A stretch of 64,000 nt of DNA from Brevibacterium luteolum (GTDB lineage: Bacteria; Actinomycetota; Actinomycetes; Actinomycetales; Brevibacteriaceae). Under the pieces are notes generated by a model. The model searched no databases, had not been told where the DNA came from, and saw only the letters and a list, made by a program, of their open reading frames with translations. A program made the position numbers and the translations under genes. This document shows positions 23,584 to 35,547 of the stretch, one piece after another (the first letter of the stretch is position 1; the number at the start of each line of letters is the position of its first letter). Location of the stretch: NCBI RefSeq assembly GCF_013004595.1, contig NZ_JABEMC010000003.1, forward strand, positions 62,001 through 126,000. The letters run 5' to 3'.

Positions 23584-24693
23584 GTGCGCGCCTACCTCTT
23601 CATCCTCCTCGTCGCAGCGATCGTCTCGTACCTCGTCACTCCGATGGTGCGGCGCATCGCCGAACGCGGACTCATCTTCGCGCCGCTGCGCGCCCGCGAC
23701 GTCCACTCCGTGCCCACCCCGCGCTTAGGCGGGGTGGCGATCTACGCCGGCCTGCTCGTCGGACTGCTGTTCGCCTCCCAGACCCCGTTCCTCGAGGAGC
23801 TGTTCGTCCAGCCCGGGGCGATCATCGGCATCGTCGGGGCGGCGACGATCCTGTGCGCCCTCGGCGTCGTCGACGACATCTGGGACCTCAACTGGATCAC
23901 CAAGCTCGCCGGGCAGACCCTGGCGGCCGGATTCATGGCCTTCAACGGTGTGACGCTGCTGTCGATCCCCTTCAACTCCGTCATCATCGGCTCCCCGCGG
24001 ATGTCGATCATCCTCACCGTGCTCGTCGTGCTCATCACCATCAACGCCGTCAACTTCGTCGATGGTCTCGACGGGCTGGCCGCCGGGATCGTGACGATCG
24101 GCGGCATCGCATTCTTCGTCTACTCCTACAGCCTTGCTGTCGACACGAGCTCCGACAGCTACGCCAACCTCGCCTCGCTCATCATCTCGCTGCTCGTCGG
24201 GGCCTGCCTGGGATTCCTGCCCCACAACTTCAATCCGGCCAGGATCTTCATGGGCGACTCAGGCTCGATGCTCATCGGGCTGCTGCTGGCCGCTTCGACG
24301 ATCCGGGTGACCGGCCAGGTCGACCCAGCGCTGCTGTCGGATCAGCGCGTCCTCGCCACCTATCTGCCGATCATCCTGCCGGTGGCCGTGATGTTCCTGC
24401 CGCTGCTCGACCTCGGGCTGGCAGTCCTGCGGCGGATGTCTGCTGGCAAGTCGCCGTTCTCCGCTGATGCCAAGCATCTGCACCACCGTATGCTCCGGCT
24501 CGGGCATTCGCATGCCCGCGCCGTGCTCATCCTGTATCTGTGGACGGCGATCTTCGCTTTCGGCTCGGTGTCGTTCCTCATCGCCACCCCAGCCGTCAAC
24601 GTGCCCATCATCCTCGGCAGCGTGGCGATCACGCTGTTCCTGACGTTCTACCCGCTGTATGCGCGCCTGCGCGCGAAGGAGGCCATCCGATGA
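23584..24693 (+). CDS. wecA: Polyprenyl-phosphate GlcNAc-1-phosphate transferase (WecA/Rfe, MraY-like)
   Basis: A 369-residue polytopic membrane enzyme with about ten hydrophobic segments. The Mg-binding VVDDIWDL, the NFVDGLDGLAAG loop and the HLHHRMLRLGHSH loop are the signature sites of the family. It transfers GlcNAc-1-phosphate from UDP-GlcNAc to decaprenyl or undecaprenyl phosphate, starting envelope glycan synthesis. Its place just before the ATP synthase operon matches rfe in mycobacteria. It starts at GTG and overlaps the next gene by four bases. Confidence 0.92.
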   Translation: MRAYLFILLVAAIVSYLVTPMVRRIAERGLIFAPLRARDVHSVPTPRLGGVAIYAGLLVGLLFASQTPFLEELFVQPGAIIGIVGAATILCALGVVDDIWDLNWITKLAGQTLAAGFMAFNGVTLLSIPFNSVIIGSPRMSIILTVLVVLITINAVNFVDGLDGLAAGIVTIGGIAFFVYSYSLAVDTSSDSYANLASLIISLLVGACLGFLPHNFNPARIFMGDSGSMLIGLLLAASTIRVTGQVDPALLSDQRVLATYLPIILPVAVMFLPLLDLGLAVLRRMSAGKSPFSADAKHLHHRMLRLGHSHARAVLILYLWTAIFAFGSVSFLIATPAVNVPIILGSVAITLFLTFYPLYARLRAKEAIR

Positions 24694-25148
24694 TCGACCC
24701 GAAGCCCGCCCCGCACGAGCGCCGCGAGACCGAGGTCGACCGGCAGTGGAAGAGCATCTGGCGTGCGCTGCTCATCCGCGGTGCGATCCTCGTTGTCACC
24801 GTCACCATCCTCGGCGGGCTGCTCGGCATGCTCTTCGCCGGCCAGCAGGGCCTCAACGGAGCGCTCGTCGGCGGGGGACTGGCCGCGATCTTCCTGCTCA
24901 TCTCGCTGGTCATCATGTACATCGGCCGCAGCTGGAACCTCACCGTCATCGCCGGGGCGCTCGGCGTGGGCTTCCTGTTCAAGGCCTTCATCTTCATGAT
25001 CGTCATCTGGCGGATCAAGGACGCCGCCTGGCTCGACGGGACGACGGCGTTCTTCACCATCGTCGCAGCTGTGCTCGGCACCTCGCTCATCGATGCGATC
25101 ACCGTCACACGTGCGCGTGTGCCGACTGTTGATCCCGAAGCGCGCTGA
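24690..25148 (+). CDS. AtpI-like membrane protein
   Basis: A 152-residue protein starting at the ATG that overlaps the wecA stop. A charged N-terminus (about 25 residues) is followed by four hydrophobic helices (about 27-50, 55-77, 82-103, 114-137). The size, topology and position between wecA and atpB match the AtpI-like gene of other actinobacteria, thought to assist c-ring assembly or Mg2+ supply. Sequence similarity in this family is low, so the call leans on context. Confidence 0.75.
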   Translation: MIDPKPAPHERRETEVDRQWKSIWRALLIRGAILVVTVTILGGLLGMLFAGQQGLNGALVGGGLAAIFLLISLVIMYIGRSWNLTVIAGALGVGFLFKAFIFMIVIWRIKDAAWLDGTTAFFTIVAAVLGTSLIDAITVTRARVPTVDPEAR

Positions 25149-25274
25149 AATGCCTCCGGACTCACCGATCGCAGCGTGAAACCGCGCAATTCCAGGGCTG
25201 TGACCAGGCATGTTGCCGCGGTGGAAAGCCCGAGATCATGCGGATCGGAGCAGGTGCAGGGATCGCCCAGCAAT

Positions 25275-25304
25275 TTGTGAGTTTATTACTGCGATTGGTA
25301 GAGT
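25275..25304 (+). promoter_or_regulatory. Probable promoter of the atp operon
   Basis: TTGTGA at 25275-25280, an 18-bp spacer and TAGAGT at 25299-25304 lie in the 285-bp gap before atpB. The predicted start near 25311 leaves a leader of about 120 bases before the GTG at 25434. Nothing else is recognised in the gap. Confidence 0.55.
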
Positions 25305-25433
25305 ACTCAAGGACCAGGTGCCAGTTCACCGGTCTCCATGATGTGACAATGCCGCTCCACACTCGTGTGCCGGAGCGACTGGTCGGCCTGGTTCTTACCC
25401 GCCCGGGCCCGAAATTGGGAGAGTAACCGAAAC

Positions 25434-26551
<1,118 letters not shown>

Positions 26552-26568
26552 TATCGAGGACTGACTCA

Positions 26569-27123
26569 ATGACTCCGATGATTCTTGCGGCCGAGGGGAC
26601 ACCGAACCCCCTCCTCCCCGCTACCTATGACATCGTCTGGAGTGCGGTGATCTTCCTCATCATCCTTGTGGTGTTCTGGAAGTTTGTTCTGCCGACGTTC
26701 AACCGGGTCCTCGACGAACGAGCTGAGAAGATTCAGGGAGGCATCGAAAAGGCCGAACGCGTTCAGGCCGAAGCCGATGCCGCGCTCGCTGAATACCAGA
26801 AGCAGCTCGCCGACGGCCGTGCCGAGGCAGCGCGCATGCGCTCCGAAGCACAGGAAGACGGCGCTCAGATCATCGCCGAGATGAAGCAGCAGGCCAATGC
26901 AGAGGCCGAGCGCATCATCTCCCAGGCAAAAGCACAGATCGAAGCCGAGAAGCAGGCGGCCATGGTCGAACTGCGCGGAGACGTCGGCGGCCTGGCCACT
27001 GACCTCGCCTCGCGCATCGTCGGTGAGAGCCTCACCGACGACGCCCGTTCGGCCCAGGTGGTCGACCGCTTCATCGCAGATCTCGAAGCAAGCGCTCCGG
27101 CCCAGTCGGTTAAGGAGTCGTGA
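26569..27123 (+). CDS. atpF: F1Fo ATP synthase subunit b
   Basis: A 184-residue stator subunit: one N-terminal membrane helix (about residues 23-41, IVWSAVIFLIILVVFWKF) and a long charged coiled coil rich in Ala, Glu and Arg that reaches F1. The ATG at 26569 has GAGGA 8 bases upstream; a TTG overlapping the atpE stop would add seven residues. It is a separate b subunit, not the b-delta fusion of mycobacteria. Confidence 0.94.
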   Translation: MTPMILAAEGTPNPLLPATYDIVWSAVIFLIILVVFWKFVLPTFNRVLDERAEKIQGGIEKAERVQAEADAALAEYQKQLADGRAEAARMRSEAQEDGAQIIAEMKQQANAEAERIISQAKAQIEAEKQAAMVELRGDVGGLATDLASRIVGESLTDDARSAQVVDRFIADLEASAPAQSVKES

Positions 27124-27938
27124 TGCTGCAGTCGAGCAGGAACTCGCTCAACGATGTGCTGGACGCAGTCGACTCCCGACTCCAGAGCGCTGACGGTGCT
27201 GCCGCAACCGAACTCGGTGACGGGCTGCTGTCGATCGTCTCCGCAATGGCCGACAGCGCTCAGCTGCGCCGCCTCATGGCAGACGGCGCCATTGCTGAGG
27301 AGCGGAAGCACGGCGTGCTCGACACGCTGTTCTCCGGTCGGGTCGACGCGGCCGCACTCGACATCGCCAAGCAAGCAGCCACGCTGCACTGGGCTCGCCC
27401 CCAGGACAGCGTGACCGCACTGGAGGATGCCGGCGTCACCGCGATCGCGGCACAGGCACAGGCTGAGGGGCGCCTCGGCGAGGTCGAGGAGGAGCTGTTC
27501 CGCTTCACCCGCCTCATCGAGTCCGATCACGAGCTGGGTTGGGCCTTCGAGTCCGCCGCCCCGGCCGAGACGAAGCGCGCACTCGCAGCCAACCTGCTCG
27601 ACGGCAAGGCCGCGACTGAGACCGTCAAGCTGGCAGCTCAGGCTGCTGCGCATCCGCGCGGCGCCCGCGTCTCCGAGACGCTCGACCGCTACTCGGAAGT
27701 GCTGGCCCGCCGCCAGGCGCGCTCCGTCGCCGAGGTGACGGTCGCCAAGCCGATGAGCGATGAGCAGCAGGAGCGCCTGGCTGCAGCGCTGTCGGCCCAC
27801 TACGGCCGCGAGCTGGTCCTCAACGTGCATGTGGACCCCGACGTCGTCGGTGGAGTGCGTGTGCAGGTCGGCGACGAAGTGATGAACTCGACGATCTCGA
27901 ATCGTCTGTCCGACCTTCGCCGTCGCCTGGCAAGCTGA
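27123..27938 (+). CDS. atpH: F1Fo ATP synthase subunit delta
   Basis: A 271-residue OSCP-type stator subunit. The C-terminal domain shows [17 protein letters not shown] and [26 protein letters not shown], the family hallmark. It is longer than the roughly 177 residues of E. coli delta because of an extended N-terminal part, common in actinobacteria. The ATG overlaps the atpF stop by one base (TGATG), with AAGGAG just upstream. Confidence 0.94.
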   Translation: MLQSSRNSLNDVLDAVDSRLQSADGAAATELGDGLLSIVSAMADSAQLRRLMADGAIAEERKHGVLDTLFSGRVDAAALDIAKQAATLHWARPQDSVTALEDAGVTAIAAQAQAEGRLGEVEEELFRFTRLIESDHELGWAFESAAPAETKRALAANLLDGKAATETVKLAAQAAAHPRGARVSETLDRYSEVLARRQARSVAEVTVAKPMSDEQQERLAAALSAHYGRELVLNVHVDPDVVGGVRVQVGDEVMNSTISNRLSDLRRRLAS

Positions 27939-28039
27939 TCAACCGCCCGCGCCACGGGCTACATACACACGTTCAGACAGCGGTCTGCAGAGAAGAACCG
28001 GGTCGCTGCGAGAGAGATTTAAGGAAGCAGGGAAACCAG

Positions 28040-29674
28040 ATGGCGGAACTGACAATTCGTCCGGATGAGATCCGGGACGCCCTGGGGAAGTTCGTTGAGT
28101 CGTACAACCCCGAAGGCGGAGACAAGACTGAGGTCGGAAAGGTCGTCACCGCAGGCGACGGCATCGCCAGCGTGTCCGGACTCCCCGGCACCATGGCCAA
28201 CGAGCTGCTGCGCTTCGAAGACGGCACCCTCGGCCTCGCCCAGAACCTCGACGAGCGCGAGATCGGCGTCGTCATCCTCGGTGAGTTCGCCACCGTTGCC
28301 GAAGAGCAGCCCGTCTACCGCACCGGCGAGGTCCTTTCGATCCCGGTCGGCGACGGCTTCCTCGGCCGTGTCGTCGACCCGCTCGGCCAGCCGATCGACG
28401 GCCTCGGCGACATCGAGTCCGACACCCGCCGGGAGCTCGAGCTCCAGGCTGCCGGCGTCATGGCTCGCCAGGAGGTCCGCGAGCCGCTGCAGACCGGTCT
28501 GAAGGCCATCGACGCGATGATCCCGATCGGTCGCGGTCAGCGCCAGCTCATCATCGGTGACCGTAAGACCGGTAAGACCGCTCTTGCGCTCGACACCATC
28601 ATCAACCAGAAGGCCAACTGGGAGTCCGGCGACCCGAAGAAGCAGGTCCGCTGCATCTACGTCGCCTGTGGTCAGAAGGGCTCGACGATCGCCTCGGTGC
28701 GTCGTTCGCTCGAAGAGGCCGGCGCGATGGAGTACACGACCATCGTCGCTTCGCCCGCCTCGGACCCGGCTGGCTTCAAGTACCTCGCTCCGTACTCCGG
28801 TTCGGCCATCGGTCAGCACTGGATGTACGAGGGCAAGCACGTCCTCATCGTCTTCGACGACCTGTCGAAGCAGGCTGAGGCCTACCGTGCGATCTCGCTG
28901 CTGCTGCGCCGTCCGCCGGGCCGTGAGGCATACCCGGGTGACGTCTTCTACCTCCACTCCCGCCTGCTGGAGCGCTGCGCGAAGCTCTCCGATGAGCTCG
29001 GCGGCGGTTCGATGACCGGTCTGCCGATCATCGAGACGAAGGCCAACGACGTCGGCGCGTTCATCCCAACCAACGTCATCTCGATCACCGACGGCCAGAT
29101 CTTCCTGCAGTCGGACCTGTTCAACTCGAACCAGCGTCCGGCCGTCGACGTCGGCGTGTCCGTCTCCCGTGTGGGTGGCGCCGCCCAGACGAAGGCACTC
29201 AAGGGTGTCTCCGGCACCCTGAAGATCTCGCTGGCCCAGTACCGCTCGCTCGAGGCCTTCGCGATGTTCGCCTCGGACCTCGACGCCGCCACCAAGCGCC
29301 AGCTTGCCCGTGGTGCCCGTCTGATGGAGCTGCTCAAGCAGGGCCAGTTCGATCCGATGCCGTTCGAGAAGCAGACTGTGTCCGTGTGGGCCGGCTCCGA
29401 GGGCTACCTCGACGATGTCCCGGTTGACGATGTGCTGCGCTTCGAGAAGGAGTTCCACGACTACCTCGAGCGCAAGACCGGTGTCCTCGATGCGATCCGC
29501 GTGACGCAGAAGCTCGAAGACGACACTAAGGATGAGCTCACCACTGCCATCAAGGACTTCTCTGACGGCTTCCAGACCTCCGAAGACGGCGGCGTGCATG
29601 TCGGCTCCGAAGAGTTCGACTCCGCTGATGAGGACGAGGTCCAGCAGGAGCAGATCGTCAAGCAGAAGCGCTGA
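28040..29674 (+). CDS. atpA: F1Fo ATP synthase subunit alpha
   Basis: A 544-residue non-catalytic nucleotide-binding F1 subunit. Walker A is [11 protein letters not shown], and [20 protein letters not shown] is the alpha-specific stretch. A C-terminal acidic tail of about 40 residues ([13 protein letters not shown]) extends beyond the E. coli length, as in other actinobacteria. A 101-bp gap precedes it, but no separate promoter is obvious. Confidence 0.97.
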   Translation: MAELTIRPDEIRDALGKFVESYNPEGGDKTEVGKVVTAGDGIASVSGLPGTMANELLRFEDGTLGLAQNLDEREIGVVILGEFATVAEEQPVYRTGEVLSIPVGDGFLGRVVDPLGQPIDGLGDIESDTRRELELQAAGVMARQEVREPLQTGLKAIDAMIPIGRGQRQLIIGDRKTGKTALALDTIINQKANWESGDPKKQVRCIYVACGQKGSTIASVRRSLEEAGAMEYTTIVASPASDPAGFKYLAPYSGSAIGQHWMYEGKHVLIVFDDLSKQAEAYRAISLLLRRPPGREAYPGDVFYLHSRLLERCAKLSDELGGGSMTGLPIIETKANDVGAFIPTNVISITDGQIFLQSDLFNSNQRPAVDVGVSVSRVGGAAQTKALKGVSGTLKISLAQYRSLEAFAMFASDLDAATKRQLARGARLMELLKQGQFDPMPFEKQTVSVWAGSEGYLDDVPVDDVLRFEKEFHDYLERKTGVLDAIRVTQKLEDDTKDELTTAIKDFSDGFQTSEDGGVHVGSEEFDSADEDEVQQEQIVKQKR

Positions 29675-29716
29675 GCGCGCTTTGCCCATGACGATCGCTA
29701 GCGAAAGGAAGTACTG

Positions 29717-30679
29717 ATGGGAGCCCAGCAGAGGGTCTTCAAAGCGAAGATCAACTCCACCAAGTCCTTGAGGAAGATCTTCAAGGCCATGGAGCTCATC
29801 GCGGCATCCCGGATTCAGAAGGCCATCGGCCGGGTGAAGGCTGCCAGCCCGTACGCGAACGCACTCACGCGTGCGGTCTCGGCAGTCGCCACCCAGTCCA
29901 ACGTCGATCACACCCTGACGACTGAGCCGGATGAGATCCGGCGCGCAGCCGTCGTGGTGATCGGCCCGGACCGCGGGTTCGCCGGTGCGTACTCGGCCAA
30001 CGTCATCCGCGAGGCCGAAGAGCTCATCCGGCTGCTGACCGAGAACGGCAAGGACGTCCACCTCTACTCGGTGGGCCGCAAGGCCGAGACGTACTACACG
30101 TTCCGCGACCGCGACCTGAAGAAGTCCTGGACCGGATTCTCCGAGTCCCCGCAGGCCGAACACGCCCGCGAGATCGGCGAGGCCCTGCTCGAGGACTTCG
30201 GCACCGCCTTCGAAGAAGACGGCGTCGACGAGATCTTCCTCGTCTACACCCGCTTCAAGTCCAGCGTGACCCAGGAGCCGGAGTACCGGCGCCTGATCCC
30301 GCTGGAGGTCGTCGAAGCCGACGATGCTGTCGAGACCGAGCAGGTTTCGCAGTCCGGCGGCCTGCCCGACCGGGACAAGGCCAAGGCCCATGACGAGGTC
30401 TTCCCGCTGTACGAGTTCGAACCCGGCCCGGCAGAGGTGCTCGACGCACTGCTGCCGCGCTACATCGACTCGCGCATCCTCGCGGCACTGCTCAACGCCG
30501 CTGCCTCCGAGCAGGCGGCACGTCAGCAGGCCATGAAGACCGCGACCGACAACGCGGACGAACTCATCAAGACCTACACCCGGCTGGCCAACACGGCACG
30601 CCAGGCCGAGATCACCCAGGAAATCTCTGAGATCGTCGGCGGTGCGGATTCCCTCGCGGCATCCGGCGCCGACGACTGA
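29717..30679 (+). CDS. atpG: F1Fo ATP synthase subunit gamma
   Basis: A 320-residue central shaft subunit with the conserved N-terminal helix ([29 protein letters not shown]-type region) and C-terminal helix ([21 protein letters not shown]). A central insert around residues 200-225 ([17 protein letters not shown]) is typical of actinobacterial gamma. AAAGGAAG lies before the ATG. Confidence 0.96.
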   Translation: MGAQQRVFKAKINSTKSLRKIFKAMELIAASRIQKAIGRVKAASPYANALTRAVSAVATQSNVDHTLTTEPDEIRRAAVVVIGPDRGFAGAYSANVIREAEELIRLLTENGKDVHLYSVGRKAETYYTFRDRDLKKSWTGFSESPQAEHAREIGEALLEDFGTAFEEDGVDEIFLVYTRFKSSVTQEPEYRRLIPLEVVEADDAVETEQVSQSGGLPDRDKAKAHDEVFPLYEFEPGPAEVLDALLPRYIDSRILAALLNAAASEQAARQQAMKTATDNADELIKTYTRLANTARQAEITQEISEIVGGADSLAASGADD

Positions 30680-30711
30680 TCGGCCACAGAAGAGAGCAGA
30701 AGAGAAAGTAG

Positions 30712-32169
<1,458 letters not shown>

Positions 32170-32175
32170 TCCCTC

Positions 32176-32433
32176 ATGAGCCTGAATGTCACCGTCGTGG
32201 CCGCCGACCGGAGCATCTGGTCCGGTGAGGCCAAGCGCGTCGTCGCTCGTACGACCGAAGGTGAGATCGGCATCCTGACCGGCCACGAGCCCGTTCTGGC
32301 GATCGTGGCCGGCGGGGAGGTGCGCATTGTGACGGCTGACGACCAGACCGTCCGGGCGCAGGCCGACGGCGGCTTCCTGTCCGTCGAGAACGACAGGGTG
32401 AACATCGTCGCCGACCAGGCCGAGCTCGTCTGA
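32176..32433 (+). CDS. atpC: F1Fo ATP synthase subunit epsilon (short form)
   Basis: An 85-residue epsilon subunit: the N-terminal beta-sandwich is complete (LNVTVVAADRSIW, GEIGILTGHEPVLA, GGFLSVENDRVNIV), but the protein stops there. The usual C-terminal helix pair that can inhibit hydrolysis in 120-140-residue epsilons is absent. Short epsilons occur in related actinobacteria, so this is probably real rather than a truncation. Last gene of the operon. Confidence 0.93.
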   Translation: MSLNVTVVAADRSIWSGEAKRVVARTTEGEIGILTGHEPVLAIVAGGEVRIVTADDQTVRAQADGGFLSVENDRVNIVADQAELV

Positions 32434-32442
32434 AACATCGCA

Positions 32443-32448
32443 TACACT
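32443..32448 (+). promoter_or_regulatory. Leaderless -10 element of the DUF2550 gene
   Basis: TACACT, seven bases, then GTG at 32456, beginning 10 bases after the atpC stop. It gives the DUF2550 gene its own promoter behind the atp operon. Confidence 0.55.
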
Positions 32449-32455
32449 GGTCAAC

Positions 32456-32920
32456 GTGAACCCATCGACCCTGCTGATCATTCTGCTCTCGTTGGTAGGG
32501 CTGGCCGTGGTCCTTGTCGTGCTGTTCCTGGTGCGACGACGGGCGATCACGAAGCTTCAGGGCGCGTTCGACTGTTCTATCAGCGTGGGCGAGGATACTC
32601 CTCGCCCACGCTGGCGTTTGGGTGTGGCGGTCTTCACGATCAGCTCGCTCGACTGGTACCCGATCTTCAGCCTCACCCGGTCACCGGCGATGAATCTGCC
32701 GCGGCAGGACATGGAGATCGTCCGGCGCGAAGAGCCGGATTCCGCTGAGCGCTATGCCGTCATGCCCGGCGCTGTCATCGTCACGGCTGCCTACGGCACC
32801 GCAGACGGCTCATCCCATCAGACCCGGCTGGCCCTCGACTACGAGGCGCTGGCCGCTTTGGCCTCCTGGCTCGAATCAGCGCCACCGGGCTACAACCGCA
32901 CCGTCGGCCGTTTCACCTAG
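32456..32920 (+). CDS. DUF2550 family membrane-anchored protein
   Basis: A 154-residue protein with one N-terminal membrane helix (about residues 4-26) and a soluble domain with RPRWRLGVAVFTISSLDWYPIFSLT, characteristic of DUF2550. The family is restricted to actinobacteria and keeps this position between atpC and murA (Rv1312 in M. tuberculosis). Function unknown; the topology suggests a cytoplasmic beta-rich domain tethered to the membrane. The start is set by the leaderless promoter. Confidence 0.82.
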   Translation: MNPSTLLIILLSLVGLAVVLVVLFLVRRRAITKLQGAFDCSISVGEDTPRPRWRLGVAVFTISSLDWYPIFSLTRSPAMNLPRQDMEIVRREEPDSAERYAVMPGAVIVTAAYGTADGSSHQTRLALDYEALAALASWLESAPPGYNRTVGRFT

Positions 32921-32946
32921 GCGGCCTTGACGTCCTAGACTGATAT

Positions 32947-32973
32947 GTCCTGTGGGGCTGCGCTCCGCAGGAC
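32947..32973 (+). promoter_or_regulatory. Hairpin followed by a T run at the murA 5' end
   Basis: A 9-bp stem (GTCCTGTGG with CCGCAGGAC, one G-U pair) is followed by ACTTTTC, giving the look of an intrinsic terminator. A TAGACT -10-like box at 32936-32941 would start a murA transcript at about the first base of the stem. It may terminate the DUF2550 transcript, act as an attenuator, or stabilise the murA mRNA. Confidence 0.5.
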
Positions 32974-33016
32974 ACTTTTCTGCCAGCGCATCATTCGCCC
33001 GAGGAGGACCATGCCC

Positions 33017-34375
33017 ATGGAGATCCTGTCCGTCAACGGACCGCACCGGCTCACCGGTGACGTGACCGTGCGCGGGGCGAAGAACAGTATCCTCAAGCTC
33101 ATGGCCGCCACGCTCCTGGCCCCGGGCCGCTCGGTGATCTCGAACGTGCCGCGCATCCTCGATGTGTCGATCATGACCGAACTGCTGCGCCGCCTCGGCT
33201 GCGAGATCGACTACGACCCCGAGGCCGGGGTCATCGACATCGATGTGCCGGAGGAGCCGGGCATCCAGGCCGACTACGAACTCGTGCGCGCCATGCGCGC
33301 CTCGATCTGCGTGCTCGGCCCGCTGACCGGGCGGATGCGCGCCGCCCACGTCGCGATGCCCGGTGGTGACGCCATCGGCTCGCGCGGACTCGACATGCAT
33401 CAGGCCGGGCTCGAGGCGATGGGCGCGAGCGCACACCTCGACCACGGCTACTTCATCGCCGAGGCCCCAGACGGGCTGACCGGCGCCGAGATCCACCTGC
33501 CCTTCCCGTCGGTGGGTGCGACCGAGAACCTCCTCATGGCCGCCACGCTGGCCGATGGCACCACGATCATCGACAACGCCGCCAAAGAACCGGAGATCAT
33601 CGACATCTGCCTCATGCTCCAGGCGATGGGTGCGCAGATCTCCGGCATCGGCACCAAAACGCTGACAATCGAAGGCGTTGATCGCCTGCACCCGGTGAAG
33701 CACCGCGTCGTCGGCGACCGTATCGTCGCCGGCTCCTGGGCGTTTGCCGCAGCGATCACCGGTGGGGACATCACCGTGCGCGGCATCGACCCGCAGCTGC
33801 TGCCGCACGTCTTCGAGCACCTGCGCGCCGCCGGCGCCGAGGTGTCGGTCCTGTCCGGCAGCGCGGACACAGAGGGACTCGTCGCCGGAATCGCAGCAGC
33901 CAACGAGCACGGTGCCCAGGACATGGGCTTTCGGGTCATCGGGCCGCAGCGTCCGCACAGCATTCGCGTTGCCACCCTGCCGTTCCCCGGCTTCCCGACC
34001 GACCTGCAGCCCTTCGCCGTGGCCCTCAACGCGATCGCCGACGGAGTCGGGCTGCTGACCGAGAACCTCTTCGAGGCCCGCTGGCGCTTCGTCCACGAGC
34101 TCGCACGTCTCGGCGCTGAGATCACCATCGACGGCAACCATGCACTCGTCACCGGTGTCGATTCGCTCTCCGGCGCCGAGGTGGAGGCCTCTGACATCCG
34201 CGCCGGTGCCGCGCTCGTCATCGCCGGTCTGGCAGCCGAGGGCCGCACCGAGGTCTCCGAGGTCGATCACATCGACCGCGGCTATGAGGGATTCGTCGAG
34301 CAGCTCCAGTCACTGGGTGCAGATGTGCAGCGGGTGGACAAGCCCGAGCCCCTCGACATCGACTCCCTGGCCTGA
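33017..34375 (+). CDS. murA: UDP-N-acetylglucosamine 1-carboxyvinyltransferase (Asp118 variant)
   Basis: A 452-residue EPSP-synthase-fold enzyme making the first committed peptidoglycan precursor from UDP-GlcNAc and phosphoenolpyruvate. The N-terminal [17 protein letters not shown] contains the catalytic Lys of the family. The active-site loop reads [12 protein letters not shown]: Asp118 replaces the Cys that fosfomycin alkylates in E. coli MurA. The same substitution in mycobacteria gives intrinsic fosfomycin resistance while keeping activity. I use the ATG at 33017 because GGAGGA is 8 bases upstream; an ATG two codons earlier is too close to it. Confidence 0.94.
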   Translation: MEILSVNGPHRLTGDVTVRGAKNSILKLMAATLLAPGRSVISNVPRILDVSIMTELLRRLGCEIDYDPEAGVIDIDVPEEPGIQADYELVRAMRASICVLGPLTGRMRAAHVAMPGGDAIGSRGLDMHQAGLEAMGASAHLDHGYFIAEAPDGLTGAEIHLPFPSVGATENLLMAATLADGTTIIDNAAKEPEIIDICLMLQAMGAQISGIGTKTLTIEGVDRLHPVKHRVVGDRIVAGSWAFAAAITGGDITVRGIDPQLLPHVFEHLRAAGAEVSVLSGSADTEGLVAGIAAANEHGAQDMGFRVIGPQRPHSIRVATLPFPGFPTDLQPFAVALNAIADGVGLLTENLFEARWRFVHELARLGAEITIDGNHALVTGVDSLSGAEVEASDIRAGAALVIAGLAAEGRTEVSEVDHIDRGYEGFVEQLQSLGADVQRVDKPEPLDIDSLA

Positions 34376-34442
34376 GCGTCCGCCGTCAGCGTCACCCCGG
34401 CAGGGGAGAGCAGCGCTGCAGGGGAGCGGTGCTGCGCCTGAC

Positions 34443-35138
34443 TCAGAACAGCCGTGAGTCGGGGTCATCCATCCCGCGCAGCGCATCGTAATCAAGGACC
34501 ACGCAGCGGATTCCGCGGTCTTCGGCCAGCGTGCGCGCCTGCGGTTTGATCTCCTGGGCGGCGAACACGCCGGTGACCGGGGCGAGGAGCGGATCGCGAT
34601 TCATGAGCTCCAGATAGCGGGTGAGCTGCTCGACACCGTCGATCTCCCCGCGGCGCTTGATCTCGACAGCCACGGAGGCACCGTCATCGTCCTTGGCGAG
34701 GATGTCGACCGGACCGATGGCGGTCATGTACTCCCGGCGGACGGTCGAGTAGCCCGAGCCAAGGGTCTCGATGTGCTCGGCAAGCAGCTCCTGCAGGTGC
34801 GACTCGACGCCGTCCTTGACCAGCCCGGGATCGACACCGAGGTCGGCTGAGATCTCATCGCGGATCTCTGCGATGCTGATGATGAGGTGATCGCCGGTCT
34901 TCTGGTGGGTGACGGTCCAGATCTCGGTGATGCCGTGCTCGGCCTGCTCGTCGCTGGGCTCACTGATCGTCGTCGTGCACGGCGGGCTCATCCAGTTGAG
35001 AGGCTTGTAGGAGCCGCCGTCGGAATGGACGAGGACGCTGCCATCGGCCTTGAGCATGAGCACCCGGTCTGCCATCGGCAGGTGAGCCGTCAGCCGGCCG
35101 GCATAGTCGACACTGCACTTCGCGATCACTAAACGCAC
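34443..35138 (-). CDS. nucS: Endonuclease NucS (EndoMS), non-canonical mismatch repair
   Basis: A 231-residue actinobacterial NucS. The N-terminal domain starts [20 protein letters not shown] and includes [10 protein letters not shown]. The C-terminal RecB-like nuclease has VDILAK, then [19 protein letters not shown], supplying the Asp, Glu and Lys of the active site (about residues 145-165). It cleaves both strands at mismatches in bacteria lacking MutS/MutL. The C-terminus ends DSRLF, resembling a sliding-clamp-binding tail. The GTG start is fixed by a leaderless promoter; longer in-frame extensions are not needed. Convergent with murA. Confidence 0.94.
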   Translation of the reverse strand: MRLVIAKCSVDYAGRLTAHLPMADRVLMLKADGSVLVHSDGGSYKPLNWMSPPCTTTISEPSDEQAEHGITEIWTVTHQKTGDHLIISIAEIRDEISADLGVDPGLVKDGVESHLQELLAEHIETLGSGYSTVRREYMTAIGPVDILAKDDDGASVAVEIKRRGEIDGVEQLTRYLELMNRDPLLAPVTGVFAAQEIKPQARTLAEDRGIRCVVLDYDALRGMDDPDSRLF

Positions 35139-35144
35139 GGCATT

Positions 35145-35161
35145 ACTGTACGTGAGACAAT
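35145..35161. promoter_or_regulatory. Overlapping divergent leaderless promoters, nucS and the small zinc protein
   Basis: On the minus strand TACAGT (35150-35145) is followed by six bases and the nucS GTG. On the plus strand GACAAT (35156-35161) is followed by six bases and the ATG at 35168. The two -10 boxes lie only 5 bp apart, so the genes share one control region and polymerases cannot load on both at once. Confidence 0.6.
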
Positions 35162-35167
35162 GACGCC

Positions 35168-35470
35168 ATGCCACGTTCGTCGTCTTCGCGCCGCGCAAAC
35201 AAGTGGGCCCGGCCGCACCGCGAGCTGGGTGCGAGCCTGAATTCCGTGCCCCGGGCCACCGAGGGACCTGACGGCACATGGGTCGTCCAGCAGGTGCGCG
35301 GCAGCAGCTCCGGCAAGGTCTACACGTGCCCCGGCTGCCGGCAGGACCTGCCGGCCCGCATTGATCACATCGTCGCCTGGCGCTCCGAAGAGGAGTTCGG
35401 CTTCAACACCGGAGTCGGTGCCCGCCGCCACTGGCACAAGGCCTGCTTCCGCAGCCGCCCGCCGCGCTGA
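35168..35470 (+). CDS. Small HNH-like zinc protein, divergent from nucS
   Basis: A 100-residue basic protein with Cys54-Pro-Gly-Cys57, Asp66-His67 (RIDHIVAW) and His90...Cys93 (RHWHKACF). This spacing resembles a compact HNH/treble-clef core, where DH lies on a strand and the late H/C on a helix. The first 50 residues are basic and probably flexible. I recall similar small proteins beside nucS in other actinobacteria, often annotated only as ATP/GTP-binding. Nuclease activity is not established; the shared promoter suggests a DNA-repair link. Confidence 0.7.
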   Translation: MPRSSSSRRANKWARPHRELGASLNSVPRATEGPDGTWVVQQVRGSSSGKVYTCPGCRQDLPARIDHIVAWRSEEEFGFNTGVGARRHWHKACFRSRPPR

Positions 35471-35496
35471 ACGACTCGGCACCTGAGCGCAAGACA

Positions 35497-35530
35497 AAGG
35501 CGGGGACTCCCATTCGGAAGCCCCCGCCTT
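35497..35530. terminator. Bidirectional hairpin terminator
   Basis: AAGGCGGGG (35497-35505) pairs with CCCCGCCTT (35522-35530) between two convergent genes. Each strand ends the stem with a short T or A run. Confidence 0.75.
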
Positions 35531-35547
35531 CAGTTGTCGGTGTGTGC

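Noticed and set aside
28019-30391. Very long open frame (790 codons) on the minus strand across atpA and atpG
   Set aside because: It is antisense to two certain ATP synthase genes, has the composition of a reverse-frame reading of high-GC codons (Leu/Val/Asp/Arg-rich) and no recognisable domain.
34376-34442. Terminator between murA and nucS
   Set aside because: Only a weak imperfect pairing (GCAGCGC with GTGCTGC) is visible, below the quality of the other hairpins listed.
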